NCBI RefSeq assembly: GCF_030272615.1
Contig: NC_081408.1
Span: 612,505,673-612,569,672 of the forward strand
Length of the DNA: 64,000 bases
Direction of reading: 5' to 3'
Origin: Cryptomeria japonica
Taxonomy: Eukaryota > Streptophyta > Pinopsida > Cupressales > Cupressaceae
Shown piece after piece: positions 12,701 to 24,077 of this stretch. Under the pieces are notes generated by a model, which searched no databases, had not been told where the DNA came from, and saw nothing but the letters and a program-made list of their open reading frames with translations. Every line of letters begins with the position of its first letter. Within the stretch, counting starts at the first letter, position 1. The position numbers and the translations under genes were made by a program.

Positions 12701-13468
12701 AACCGACCACCTTGTCTTTATGAAGGATTGGTAGGGTCCACATGAGACTTAGATGGAGCCGGAGGTTCGCGAAAGGTTACCAAGTTAACCTAGAATGGGG
12801 GCTGAGACCTATGGAGGCCTACCTAGGGTAAATACCATAAGCTATGTGATGACACTCTCTCTTTAGGGTCACTAGTGTATTGTGATGTCGAGTCACTTGT
12901 GTATTGTGATGTTGAGTCACCTGGATTATTGTAGAGTCATATTGTACTATCATGGAGTCATATTGTTCTATCGTCCATGTCTTACTTCTGCTTGCTTGAG
13001 GGTCATCTGCTATCTCCTAGAATGGTGGGGTGATTCCATTTTGGGATTACATGGTTGGGTGGTAGTGCCACTTCCCATCGGATGTTCTTGTTCGTGCCTT
13101 CATGCGAGGATTGGCTTCGCAGATGTTCCTATGGTTCGTGACTCTTGTTCTATCTCATGTTGGAGATTATTGTTCTTTGGAGACCTATGTGGTCAATTGT
13201 ATTAATCAATTTATGTAACCTTGTATTTGATTCAGATGTTAACTTTTAATGTATTATTGGAAGCCATGTAAATTATGGGTAATGTAATCCAAGTTTTGGA
13301 TGTTATTTATCAACTTTCTATATGATTGGTGTAAATGCTTAATTTAAGAGAAAAATATATTGTTACTCCTTCAATCTTTAAATGGTGTAATATGTTATTA
13401 CATATGGATTTTTATGTTCAATGAGTAATGATGGATGATTGGATTAATCATAATTGTGGAATTTAACT
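9734..13468 (+). repeat. 3' LTR of the Gypsy element, first segment
   Basis: It begins TGTAGTACCCC directly after the polypurine tract and ends where the inverted-repeat DNA element is inserted (target copy AACT at 13465-13468). The remaining 281 bp are at 55275-55555. Joined, the LTR is about 4.0 kb, long for a plant LTR. From 10882 onward it matches 1-2456. A GC-rich minisatellite (about 11560-11790) is expanded relative to the other copy. Confidence 0.88.
11560..11790 (+). repeat. Minisatellite in the Gypsy LTR
   Basis: Degenerate repeats built on motifs such as CACTACCGGTCAGTAG and TAGTGACTGCTACC, partly inverted with respect to one another. The matching block in the other LTR copy (about 690-770) is about 130 bp shorter, so copy number has changed. 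Confidence 0.7.
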
Positions 13469-14501
13469 GGGTATGTGTAGGATCATGGTGTGCCAAAATA
13501 GGCCCTTAAGTTACAATGCAATTTCAGAAAATCAGAATTATGCAACTTGACATGAAAATTTGAATAAGTTGTGAATGCTATTTTTAAAATACGTAAGAAG
13601 AGAATCTATAGAAAATTGAATTTAGTTTCTAAGCTACTAGTTTTTTGAAAAAAAAATCCTATTTGATGAAAATTTCAAATTTCAATGGAGTGGTACTAAA
13701 ATTTCAGGAAAAAGATAAGAAGTAGATGCATGTCTGACCACCCTAATCACAATAAAATCATAATATTTTTTTATAATATTTATAATATAAGTATTAGACT
13801 CATGTCCAGATGTGACACATATTTTTTTATAATTTTTAATGAACTAAATAATTATTTATGGATTTTTTACTACAACTTTTTAGAAATTCAGAAACTCCTA
13901 CGTCTAACCACCTTAACTTGGTCAAAACCTTATGAATTTTTTTTATTTTTAGTTTTTCCCTATAGTAGATGAAGCATAGGATGTGATGCATGTTTCGGAT
14001 TCAAAAAATGTTATACCGTTTGAAAGTTATGAGTGTTTTTCAATCAGTCTATCAATGAGGACTATTCTCAGAATTCAATTAGAAAATAAATAATAATTAT
14101 TTATTAAAGTCAAAATAAGACAAGCCTTATATTGTTTGAAATCCGAGAACATCCTTAAAAAACCCTTTTCGTTCTATCAATTTTGGGTACAAAAAAAGTT
14201 GTCAGCCACCAGTGTAAAGTCTGGAAAATCAAGGAATACTGAAAAAAAACATTTTTTCAGTTGACTTTCCAGGCTTGTCATTTCCAAGCCAAATCCTAAA
14301 GCATTCACGAGCCAAAATTTGAAATTTGTACAACAAAAATTGGATATCTAGTACAATCAGATATCTGCTTTTAATAAGTAAATTCACTAACTAAATTTGC
14401 ACATAATTAATCTATTGTTTATTAATATATAATATTTAAATATATTAATTTATAAATAAATTAGTATATGATATTAGGGAGAGTGAGAGGGGGGAGTGGG
14501 G

Positions 14502-14502
<1 letters not shown>

Positions 14503-14551
<49 letters not shown>
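14503..14551 (+). repeat. (AG)n microsatellite in the left arm of the inverted-repeat element
   Basis: A pure AG run equivalent to the longer tract at 3487-3613. A CT-rich tract at 54490-54545 lies on the other side of the array, so the two purine tracts face each other as an inverted pair. Confidence 0.95.
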
Positions 14552-14554
<3 letters not shown>

Positions 14555-14639
14555 GGAGCATGAAGGGAAAGAGAGACGGGGAGAGGGAAGGGAGAGAGAA
14601 ATAAAGATTAGGGGAGAGGGAGAGATATTATGGGTTTTA

Positions 14640-16950
14640 TGGTGTCCTAAGGGGTCATGTTGTGTCCTACAAGCCCTTAGGACACCATATAACTGCTTAA
14701 GACACAAAATTGTGCCGTTATGGGTCATATTATATTCTAAGGGGTCATATTTTTTCATATGACCCCTTTAAGACACCATATGACCCCTTATGACACAATA
14801 TGACCCTTTACGACTCTATACAGTGTCGTTACAGGTCATATGACCCCTTATGACACCATATGGTATTGTTAGGGGTCATATGGTTTCCTAAGGGGTCATA
14901 TTGTGGTGTACGACCCCTTAGGACACCATATGACCCCCTAAGACACCATATTGGGTCATTATGGGTCCTATGGTGTCCTAAGGGGTCATATTGTTTCCTA
15001 TGAGCCCTTAGGACACCATATGACCCCTTAAGACACCAAATTGTGTCGTTAGGGGTCATATGGTGTCCTAATGGGTCATGGGACACCATATGACCCCTAA
15101 GGACAACATATGACCCCTTATGACACCATATTGGGTTGTTATGGGTCCTATGGTGTCCTAAGGGGTCATATTGTATCCTACAACCCCTTAGGACACCATA
15201 TGACCCCTTTAGAAATTATATTGGGTCGTTATGGGTCCTATGGTGTCCTAAGGGGTCATATTGTGTCCTACAACCCCTTAGGACACCATATAACCCCTTA
15301 AGACACCAAATTGTGTCATTATGGGTCATATGGTGTCCTAAGGGGTCATGGGACAACATATGACTGCTAAGGACAACATACGACCCCTTATGACACCATA
15401 TTGGGTCGTTATGAGTCATATGGTTTCCATAGGGTCATATTGTGTCCTACGACCCCTTAGGACACCATATGACCCTTTAAGACACCAAATTGTGTCGTTA
15501 TGGGTCATATTTTGTCCTAAGGGGTCATGGGACACCATATGATCCCTAAGGTCAACATACAACCCCTTATGACACCATATTGGGTTGTTATGGGTTCTAT
15601 GGTGTCCTAAGGGGTTAGATTGTGTCCTATGACTCCTTAGGACACCATATGACTCCTTAAGACACCATATTTGATCGTTATGGGTCATATGGTGTCCTAA
15701 GGGGTCATATTGTGTCCCACAACCCCTTAGGACACCATATGACCTCTTAAGACACCAAATTGTGTCGTTATGGATCATATTGTGTCATAAGGGCTCATGG
15801 GATACCATATGACCCCTAAGGACAACATACGACCCCTTATGACACCATATTGTGTCATATGGGTCCTATGGTGTCCTAAGGGGTTATTGTGTCCTATGAC
15901 CCATTAGGACACCATATGACTTGTTAAGACACCAAATTGTGTCGTTAGGGGTCATATGGTGTCCTAATGGGTCATGGGACACCATATGACCCTTAAGGAC
16001 AACATACAACCCCTTATGACACCATATTGGGTCGGTATGGGTCCTATGGTTTCCTAAGGGGCCATATTGTGTCCTACGACCCCTTAGGATACCATATGAC
16101 TCCTTAAAACACCATATTGAGTCATTATGGGTCCTATGGTGTCCTAAGGGGTCATATTGTGTCCTAAGATCCCTTAGGACACCATATGACCTCTTAAGAC
16201 ACCAAATTGTGTCATTATGGGTCATATGGTGTCCTAAGGGGTCATCGGACACCATACTCCCCCTAAGGACAACATACAACCCCTTACGACACCATATTGG
16301 GTTGTTATGAGTCATATGGTGTTCATAGGGGTCATATTGTGTCCTACAACCCCTTAGGACACCATATGACCCCTTAAGAAACGGAATTGTGTCATTCTAG
16401 GTCATATGGTGTCTTGAGGGGTCATGGGACACCATATGGCCCCTAAGGACAATATATGACCCCTTATGACACCATATTGGGTTGTTATGAGTCATATGGT
16501 GTCCATAGGGGTCATATTGTGTCCTACAACCCCTTAGGACACCATATGACCCCTTAAGACACCATATTGGGTCTTTATGGGTTCTATGGTGTCCTAAGGG
16601 GTCATATTGTGTCCTACGACCCCTTAGGACACCATATGACCCCTTAAGACACCAAATTATGTCGTTATGGGTCATATTGTGTCCTAACGGGTCATGGGAC
16701 ACCATATGACCCCTAAGGACAACATACGACCCCTTATGACACCATATTGGGTCGTACTGGGTCCTATGGTGTCCTAAGGGGTTATATTGTGTCCTACAGG
16801 TTGTAGAACACAATATAACCCCTTAAGACACCATATTGGGTCATTATGGGTCATATGGTATCCTAAGGGGTCATACTATGTCCTACGACCCCTTAGGACA
16901 CCATATGACCCCTTAAGACACCAAATTGTGTCGTTATGGGTAATATGGTG
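14640..16950. repeat. Satellite-like tandem array, left segment
   Basis: The repeats are built from CATATGGTGTCCTAAGGGG and its reverse complement. The marker GGTCATGGGACACC-like recurs at about 15075, 15345, 15525, 15797, 15970, 16240, 16420 and 16690. Spacing alternates near 180 and 270 bp, which gives a base unit near 90 bp and a higher-order unit near 450 bp, about five copies here. Each unit has inverted arms (GTCCTAAGGGGTC / GACCCCTTAGGAC) that could form hairpins. Minus-strand frames of 70-143 codons follow from the 90-bp period and are not genes. The array continues at 53578. Confidence 0.93.
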
Positions 16951-17416
16951 TGTTGGTGTAGATAAATATTCATCATGGATATTATTACAATTTACTTAAG
17001 TTTAATTAGGTACATGCATTTAATAGTATTTTGGGTATGAGACCCTTGGGTGTTTGTGCCACATTGGGATAGTGTGTGAAGGAGAATTTCCACCTTTTAT
17101 GGTGTTGATCTTATCTTGTTGTTACAATCCACCTCATGTGGAATATTATATTGTTTCTCCTACCTAAACACACCTATTTCCTACCTACCCTTGTTTCTTA
17201 TTGAGCCACATGTCATGCTTGTGTGCTCACATATCCCTAGCCTTGCCTATATAGGTAGGCTCATCTACATTGTTTGTATGAGCAATCATTGAACATCTTG
17301 TAATGATACAGTTGATCATATTTTCATCTTGATAGAATACAGTTTATTCCTATCATCTATTTTGTTCTCTCTTATTTGTGCTTTCTATTGGCTCTTGATC
17401 TTGGCAAAATCTCACA
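16951..17416 (+). repeat. 5' LTR of the non-coding Copia-like element
   Basis: It starts TGTTGGTGTAG and ends ATCTCACA. A TATATA core-promoter-like motif is at about 17249-17254 (GCCTATATAGG), and a primer-binding site follows immediately. TG...CA ends and length fit a Copia-type LTR. Confidence 0.75.
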
Positions 17417-17429
17417 TGGTATTAGATCC
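17417..17429 (+). other. Primer-binding site of the non-coding Copia-like element
   Basis: TGGTATTAGATCC directly follows the LTR and closely resembles TGGTATCAGAGC (initiator tRNA-Met). Confidence 0.75.
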
Positions 17430-18541
17430 ATTAGAGTGTCATTGGTTTGTCAATTGAGAGAAATTTGATGCTAATTGTGGTTGTATATTTTGGAGCTTTC
17501 TATTGCAAGTTATTATTGAAGCTTGATGGGTCAAATATGAGGTCACCATTGGATTGAGGAGGTCCAAGAAAGTCATTTTTTCCTTTTTTTTCATCCAAAT
17601 CAGACTTCAGAGGCCAAATCTAGAGGCATTTGAAGTTTGAAGCTGCGATGGAGATTTTCCAGAAATTAAAATTTTGTAGACAATTTTCAAATAGTGATAT
17701 CTTACTCATCCAAACTCCTTTTTTTGAGAAATTTTTTTGGATTTGGGGTAGAATTTTGTGATCTAGACAATAGTGCAGGAGTTTTCTAATTTTCAGATAT
17801 AGGTTTTTCTGAAATCATGAAACCCCAATTTTTTTCAACTTTGGAGGCTTTGTTCGGGCTCATATGGACTCCTTTTTATGTGCCATTTTTTTTAAGTGCA
17901 TAATTTTTTGTCTACTTTTATAATCTACCATTAGTTTGCAGTGAGTTTGAGTGGATATTGTACTTTCACTATTTGGTCATTTTTGGCCTATTTGGTACTT
18001 GTATTTTGCTTGGATCTTAGTTTAGATCACTAGTAGTATTTGTTGAAATCTCTTATATCTCATTTTGAGAAGTTGTAAAACTGAAATTAGAAGTCCACTT
18101 TGCCATTATTTGCAAGTGCCAACATGATCTTTTTATGGGGGGTCAGTTGTTCATTTATATCTCTTAGTGAAATTCCATTCAGAGGCATCTTCATCTGCGG
18201 TCTTCTACAAGCCTTCTTTGTTGGTGGCATCATTTTCATGTTTCCACATTTGAATATTTTATCATGATGTATGCTCTTGCTTGAGAAATGTTGTACTCAC
18301 ACTATCATAAAGTGCCACACCTCTTTGTATCTTGTCATTGTCGACTATTTGATGTAATCCTCTTGTACATGTAGATTAGGAATGTCTTGTGAGACTTGGT
18401 GCATGACTCTAGTTAAGAATTAGATTGTACACATTTGTGCATGGATCCAATGAGACTTATATTGTACTAGTATTTCTGCCCTTTACGAGTATCTAGATGA
18501 TGCTCAAAGCAGGTTGTCTCCATGCCTGATCTTTATTTTGT
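17430..18541 (+). other. Internal non-coding region of the Copia-like element (left of the CACTA insertion)
   Basis: AT-rich DNA without an open frame of useful length and without recognisable gag, protease or RT motifs. The internal region resumes at 53153 after the CACTA insertion. Confidence 0.6.
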
Positions 18542-18554
18542 TGCCACTAATACA

Positions 18555-19637
18555 TTTGGGGTCAAATTCCGACAGAGGTTTCCAATGTACAAGGAGCATT
18601 GTGTGAAAATTTGATTTTTTTTTTTTTAAATGCTCGTGTTCGTCGGAATTCCAACAACCTTGAGCATTATATTAAAAAAAAAAAGCACAACATATTTTCA
18701 TTGTGTAAAGCAAACCGAAGTCGCTACCCCCCCCCGCTGGAGTGATCTCTACATTGCAAGCAAGGTAAGGTTTTTGGCGGCATTTAGAAGGACCTTTTCA
18801 AGATTTGATTTGATCGACCATTTAAACTTGCTTTGCAATCCTTAACATGATTGGCCATATTAGGTTCCTTTGCAATTTTTCACTTGGGCAGATTTTGAAT
18901 GTTTCTTTTGTGCAATCAATTCGGTGTTTCCTCGTTCTTTTGTGTAAACAAATCTGTATTTTGATCTTCTTTGTTTGATGAGTTCACTATTATGAACTTG
19001 TTTAAGACAATCGGACCTCCTTGTTTTTTCTTCCTTCACTAATATTGGCATTGATGACAAATGTGTAGCCTCCCTCATCTACTTATCTATTTCTATATCT
19101 ATATATCTAGATATAACCAGGCAGCTTCTTCTTACTCCTAGTTAATCGGGGGGCACCTAGGATCAACTACACTCACAGTCGGCTTCCAAACCATAGTTGG
19201 ATACATGGATTTACAGTCGGCTTTTGAACCACAGGTATAGCAGAGCTTGTTCCCTCAGTGTTTGCAATTTCAATTGCATCTGGATTTTGACTTTGTGGCA
19301 TTCCTCAATTCAATCGATCATTTCCCTTTCATTGGTATCACAAGGTCTTGATGCTTTTTCTTATTCATTTGTATAAAAAAATCTGCCCCTCATCATTCAT
19401 TCGCATTGCATCAAGTCAGTCTTAGGTTCTCCATTTGTATTACCTCATCCTTATGTGAACAAAACCTTCACTCCCAAATCGATGATTAAAGTTCCATTTG
19501 CATAAGGTGATTTGGAAGATCAAGTTTTACTTGTCTTCACTTGTACAAACAAATGAACTTGATCAGATTTTGATCACTCATTTATTTTGCTCTGATCTTT
19601 AATCAAGGATGCTTTATTTTTGGATACTTGAACAAAT
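18555..19637 (+). other. CACTA left subterminal region, no gene seen
   Basis: It contains GTCAAATTCCGACAG and CGTCGGAATTCCAAC near the terminus, then AT-rich DNA. A 71-codon frame at 18630-18845 crosses homopolymer runs and shows no recognisable domain. Confidence 0.55.
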
Positions 19638-21407
19638 TGTCCAACCTTGCAACCTCAATGATTGGGAACATAATTCTAAGATAAAACTACAAAAAGATGC
19701 AAAAAAATAATCCAGACAACGGAGCCTCAAGACATAAGGATTATCTTGGGAAAACCCTCAAAGGGGAAAAAAAAAATCCTCAAGATTCACCTTCTTATAT
19801 TAGATAACAAAAACTCATAATATTTGCCACTAGAGCTTCATACAAGTTTGGTTGTAGCCCAAGGTTACAATAATATCAAGTAAACTCTATGGCATATCCA
19901 CAAGGAGGCCTATATCTCAATCCTTCACTTGCTAACTTAGTTGCTTCTCTCATCTCCCACACATCATTGCTCTTTCCTGACTTCTGATTTTGCTTTCTTA
20001 CTTCTAGTTCCTCACTCTCTTTTCTCCGTACTTGGAAAAATCACAAGTCATGCATATATATCATCCACAATTCTTCAAAAAAAAATCAAGTCGACTAAAA
20101 GTATAAACCTTCACCAAACATGTAATAGGCCGAGCCCAAAACCCCACATGTTACTCCAAAGGAAAGAACACAATATGTGTTACCCAATGTAAACACATCT
20201 AGTCCCAATGGTCACCCACATACTCTCTTCTATGAGAACATGTTACAAACCTCTGGCTACATCAATGTGGAGCAAATAGTTGGCGAGTTTGCACAACTCT
20301 ATCACATCAAACTTTCTGCTCAATGAGGCTCAACTCCAAAACTCTAAAATATGACATGTGTGTAGACATACTCTCCATCCAAACTAAAAATCATAACTCT
20401 CAAGTGTAGCAGAATGCGACACTCCCCATTGAGTCCCTAATCAAGTAAAATAACACAATTTTCACCCTATCATCACCAAACATCTTTGTGGTAGCTCAAA
20501 TCTCTAGAAACTCAAAGAACACTCCCTAATACCAACACTACCTACTATCCAAACAATAAGACCGAATAATAAACTGAGATAGAATGTCGCACTCTCTAAT
20601 AGCCCTCTTTATGACACAATAAGGATTTACAAATCTTCCAAATTCTCCCTGATGCTCCTACATCAAATTCTATAGGTTCATTTTAGTTTTAACTAATGAA
20701 TTGCCTAACCATCAACTCCACAAGTTCACTGATCTGCTCATAGCTCACTGCACTACCTCAATGATCAATGATCTGCACAAGAGCTCACTGCAAGCTACCT
20801 CAAGATGAAAATTCAATTGTACAAATTCAATGATTTTCACATGCTCGTTGCATTGAGACTAAGATTAAGCTCAACAAATTCAGGGATGTTCTCATGCTCA
20901 CTCCATTGCCTCAATGGTCAATGATCTATATAGGTCCTCACTGTAAGTTGCCTCAAGATGCAAATTCATTATGATACTGCCTCCATGCAATAACCTCAAG
21001 AATCTAGGACAAATTCATTTTGCAAACTTAACACAAATGTTTAAAAATTTCAACTTAAACTTTCCTTAAACGATCCATTAGATGTTTGTTTCTTCCTGAA
21101 AAAACACAAACCTTGCAATTTCATCAATTTCTTGATCCACACTTCATTCACTATGGAATGATTTCTTATTGGTTCTCCCTTTGCGGTAGAATTCCCTATC
21201 TATTAAGGTTTTATCTATCCCCTTGAACACATGTGTACTTATGTCCATACAAAGTCTGGAACCTACATCCAGTATCCTCGATGAATTTGATCCATTAGTC
21301 TACCCATAATCTAGCTTGATATAATTTGCATTAGATTTGCCTTTCCACCAACATACCTTTTTAATTATTTTATAGTCCACATATCCCACAAGGGTGTAGA
21401 TCCAACA
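19638..21407 (-). repeat. Possible solo LTR
   Basis: Read on the minus strand, the stretch begins TGTTGGATCTACACCC and ends AAGGTTGGACA, giving TG...CA ends. A GAGGGTTTTCCCAAG segment near its 3' side resembles U5 regions of plant LTRs. The flanking pentamers (CAAAT and CATTT) do not match well and no partner LTR is visible, so this is weakly supported. Otherwise nothing recognisable lies here. Confidence 0.3.
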
Positions 21408-21844
21408 CATTTGTCTCCTATGTCCCTTTCTTGGAAATATGACTTACAATAAGGACTAGGACATTTTAATTAATTTGGAGTAGAAAGTAAAACATTTGAG
21501 TTAAGAAAACAAATATTCATATTGGAAATATTATTCAAAGAACAAGTACTTTGTATCTATATTAGAAATATATACCGAGAGGACAAATTAATGAAGGTGT
21601 TAAATTCAGATAGATTGGCATGATTATGCTTTTTTCCATTTGTCTTATATTTTATTTAATTTTGTAAGTCTTTAATTTCCACTAAAAAAATACTTTAGAG
21701 GTTGTAGGTATAGCTTGTGAAATACATTTTAACATTTTTTGTTGAATGATTGTATATATTTTTATCAATCTACTAAAAATGTGTAGCACTAGTACTTGGG
21801 TGGCAAAAGAGCATGGTATATGTAAGTATGTGTTGTTAGCAAAT

Positions 21845-23494
21845 TGTGTAGGGGAAAAAGCGAGACTAGGTTAACATGCCCTAATCCTACCTTTTGACAC
21901 ACATTACGGAATACGAAAGAGCCTAGAGATATCGCACAATTGGCTACTTCTTTTTTATGAAAGAGAGAGCCACGGGATATCTATTAGGATTTCTATTCCC
22001 TTGTTGAAATTGTAAGATCAAATAATGCAAGTTCAAACCCTAATCCCAAAATGCAAGTATGAACTAATAACAAGATTGCAGAATTGAGATTAAACAATGA
22101 ACAGCTGTAAATACAAGGATGAAATAAGAATGCAGATATGTACCCGGAGTCAAGATCGGACAGAAAATGTTCGGGACGGTAGCGCGGGCACCACTGTCCT
22201 AAAAACTGCACCGGAAACTGTCGTTTTGCACTCTGAAACACTGTCGGAAAGCTGTCTGTCCGGAGGACCAGGGCGCCCAGCGCCTCTGTCCCAGGGACCA
22301 GGGTGCCCAGCGCCCCTGTCCTGGCAGGACCAGGGTGCCCAGTACCCCTGTCCCAGTCTTCTGCTTTGTAATTTGATACAGAGTGCTGTCTCGACCTGCT
22401 CTCTCCAGATCTGTATCCCGCGATGTCGTCCGAATCCCGAAACCTGCAATGATATCTGAAAAAGGGTGTATGGGCGGCTATATAGGGTTTTGCCTTAGTC
22501 AAACCCCCGCTTCGGTGATTTCCACCTCCACGAATAGCCAAGTTGTTTTGTAAAATGTATTGTGTGTGCAGACCTAGTGTGTGTGCAAGGTCCAAAAATG
22601 CAAGAAAGCAAACTAGAGCAACCTAGAAAGTAAACCCTAATTGCTTGTAAATGATAATGTAAATGCTCTAAATCAAGATGCAATGTGATCTAAAGCATGA
22701 ATAAATGATGTATTGAAGCTTATACAAAGACATGAAAACAACATGAAATCATACCCAACCCTCAAGGGAGGAGTACAAGCCAATCTTCAGTCGGTAATCT
22801 CCTATTGTTCTTCAATGTCTTCCAAGCCCTAAATGGATGAATGAAATTGATAAGTGCTTGATAGAAGGATGTTGAATGTTGTTGAAGTCTTCAAAGATCT
22901 GCTCTTTCACTGTATATGAAGTTCCTGAAAACAAAAATCCGATCCCTCCAAATGAAGAAAGAGAGCTCTTATGTAGGAAACCCTAGGTCGTAAATTCATC
23001 TTTTGGCCAACCTAGAGATTGAATATCCCGCCAATTTCTTGGGGTTAAGCTTTATTTTATGATTGGATCGTGCTCCTAAAATTTCGGGAAAAATGTCCGG
23101 GACCATGTGCACTCTGGGCGCCACGGTCTTGACAACTTTTCACCAAATTTTCAGGGCTGTCGGATATGATGCTTTTAGAGAGAATCCCGAAGTTATAGGT
23201 GATTTCGAGATGTTTTGACCCCGAAACCAAGCCCCCAAGTTTGAAATAGGACTTAATTAGGGTTTTTGATTAAGTGGTGTATTGGAGGAATAAAATGCGA
23301 AGGGAACGCTTTAGCGAAAGGGCCCAACTTTATGATGTAGAGGATGATGAAATAGGACCTTAGACTTAATTAATTTGATTAATTAAGTGCTTAAGGAGAA
23401 ATGCAATGCAGAATGTAAAATGCACTAAGGCGGGTGCTAAACTAGGTGTGAAATTGTACCACCTTAGCAAGTGCGTACAATTTACGATGCTACA
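21845..23494 (-). repeat. 3' LTR of the Tat-like element
   Basis: About 1650 bp. On the minus strand it begins TGTAGC and ends CCCTACACA. A TATATAG motif is at 22478-22486. Three copies of a GC-rich motif of about 27 bp (GACCAGGGTGCCCAGCGCCC) lie at about 22266-22355. Small frames across this GC-rich block on both strands have no recognisable domains. Confidence 0.93.
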
Positions 23495-23510
23495 TTTAGC
23501 CCCCTCTTTA
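23495..23510 (-). other. Polypurine tract of the Tat-like element
   Basis: On the minus strand AAAGAGGGGGCTAAA directly precedes the 3' LTR start TGTAGC. Position and composition fit the plus-strand primer. Confidence 0.65.
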
Positions 23511-24077
23511 GCGGTCATATGAGTACTACGTGCATATGCAAGCTAAAGTACAAAAAAAGTAAACATCATTTGAAAAAGGATATATCCATAAGTTGTCAGA
23601 CGAAGCCCCCAGCGGTATCTGTAGTACACAGTTAGGAACCGCACCCTACAAAACACACGTTAGATCACAAAATCACCTAATGCTTACTAAGAAAAGTGAT
23701 GAAATCTGTGAGTAGCTATATGCCCCCCCCTGTTTCGACTTGCTTATTAGGGAGGTGAAACGGGGTAGCATGTTTACTTGCGACAAATTGTGTAAGAGAG
23801 TATTGATGAGGGGTGTTCACTAAATAGGCTTCATCAGAGCACTTTTTGGAACATCCTGAGAGTAGGGGAAGGAAAATACGATTCCAACACAACAAACGGC
23901 TCGAAAATTGCATCCCCCAAACCCAAGTTATGATAAAATGAATGATAGAGTAAAATTAGGGTTTCAAAAGTGAAGATAAACAAATGAAAGTATATACTTT
24001 GAAAGTGACACTTACATTTGTCACTTTGTTGATTTCAGAACACTATTCAGTGCAGTGGAGCCCACATAGCCATCATC
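23511..24077. other. Tat-like element, spacer between 3' LTR and plant-mobile-domain gene
   Basis: No coding frame with recognisable features. It would contain the promoter or 5' leader of the plus-strand gene that begins at 24078. Confidence 0.5.

Noticed and set aside
14829-16813. Several minus-strand frames of 67-143 codons with recurring peptide patterns
   Set aside because: They follow from the 90-bp satellite unit being a multiple of three and are low-information repeats, not genes.
14640-16950. Possible CRISPR-like array because of regular repeats with palindromic arms
   Set aside because: The repeats are contiguous without unique spacers, the context is a plant transposon, and the period structure is that of a satellite.
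22097-22595. 120- to 200-codon frames on both strands of the Tat LTR
   Set aside because: They run over the GC-rich minisatellite, overlap on both strands, recur in the other LTR only as part of the repeat, and show no domain.
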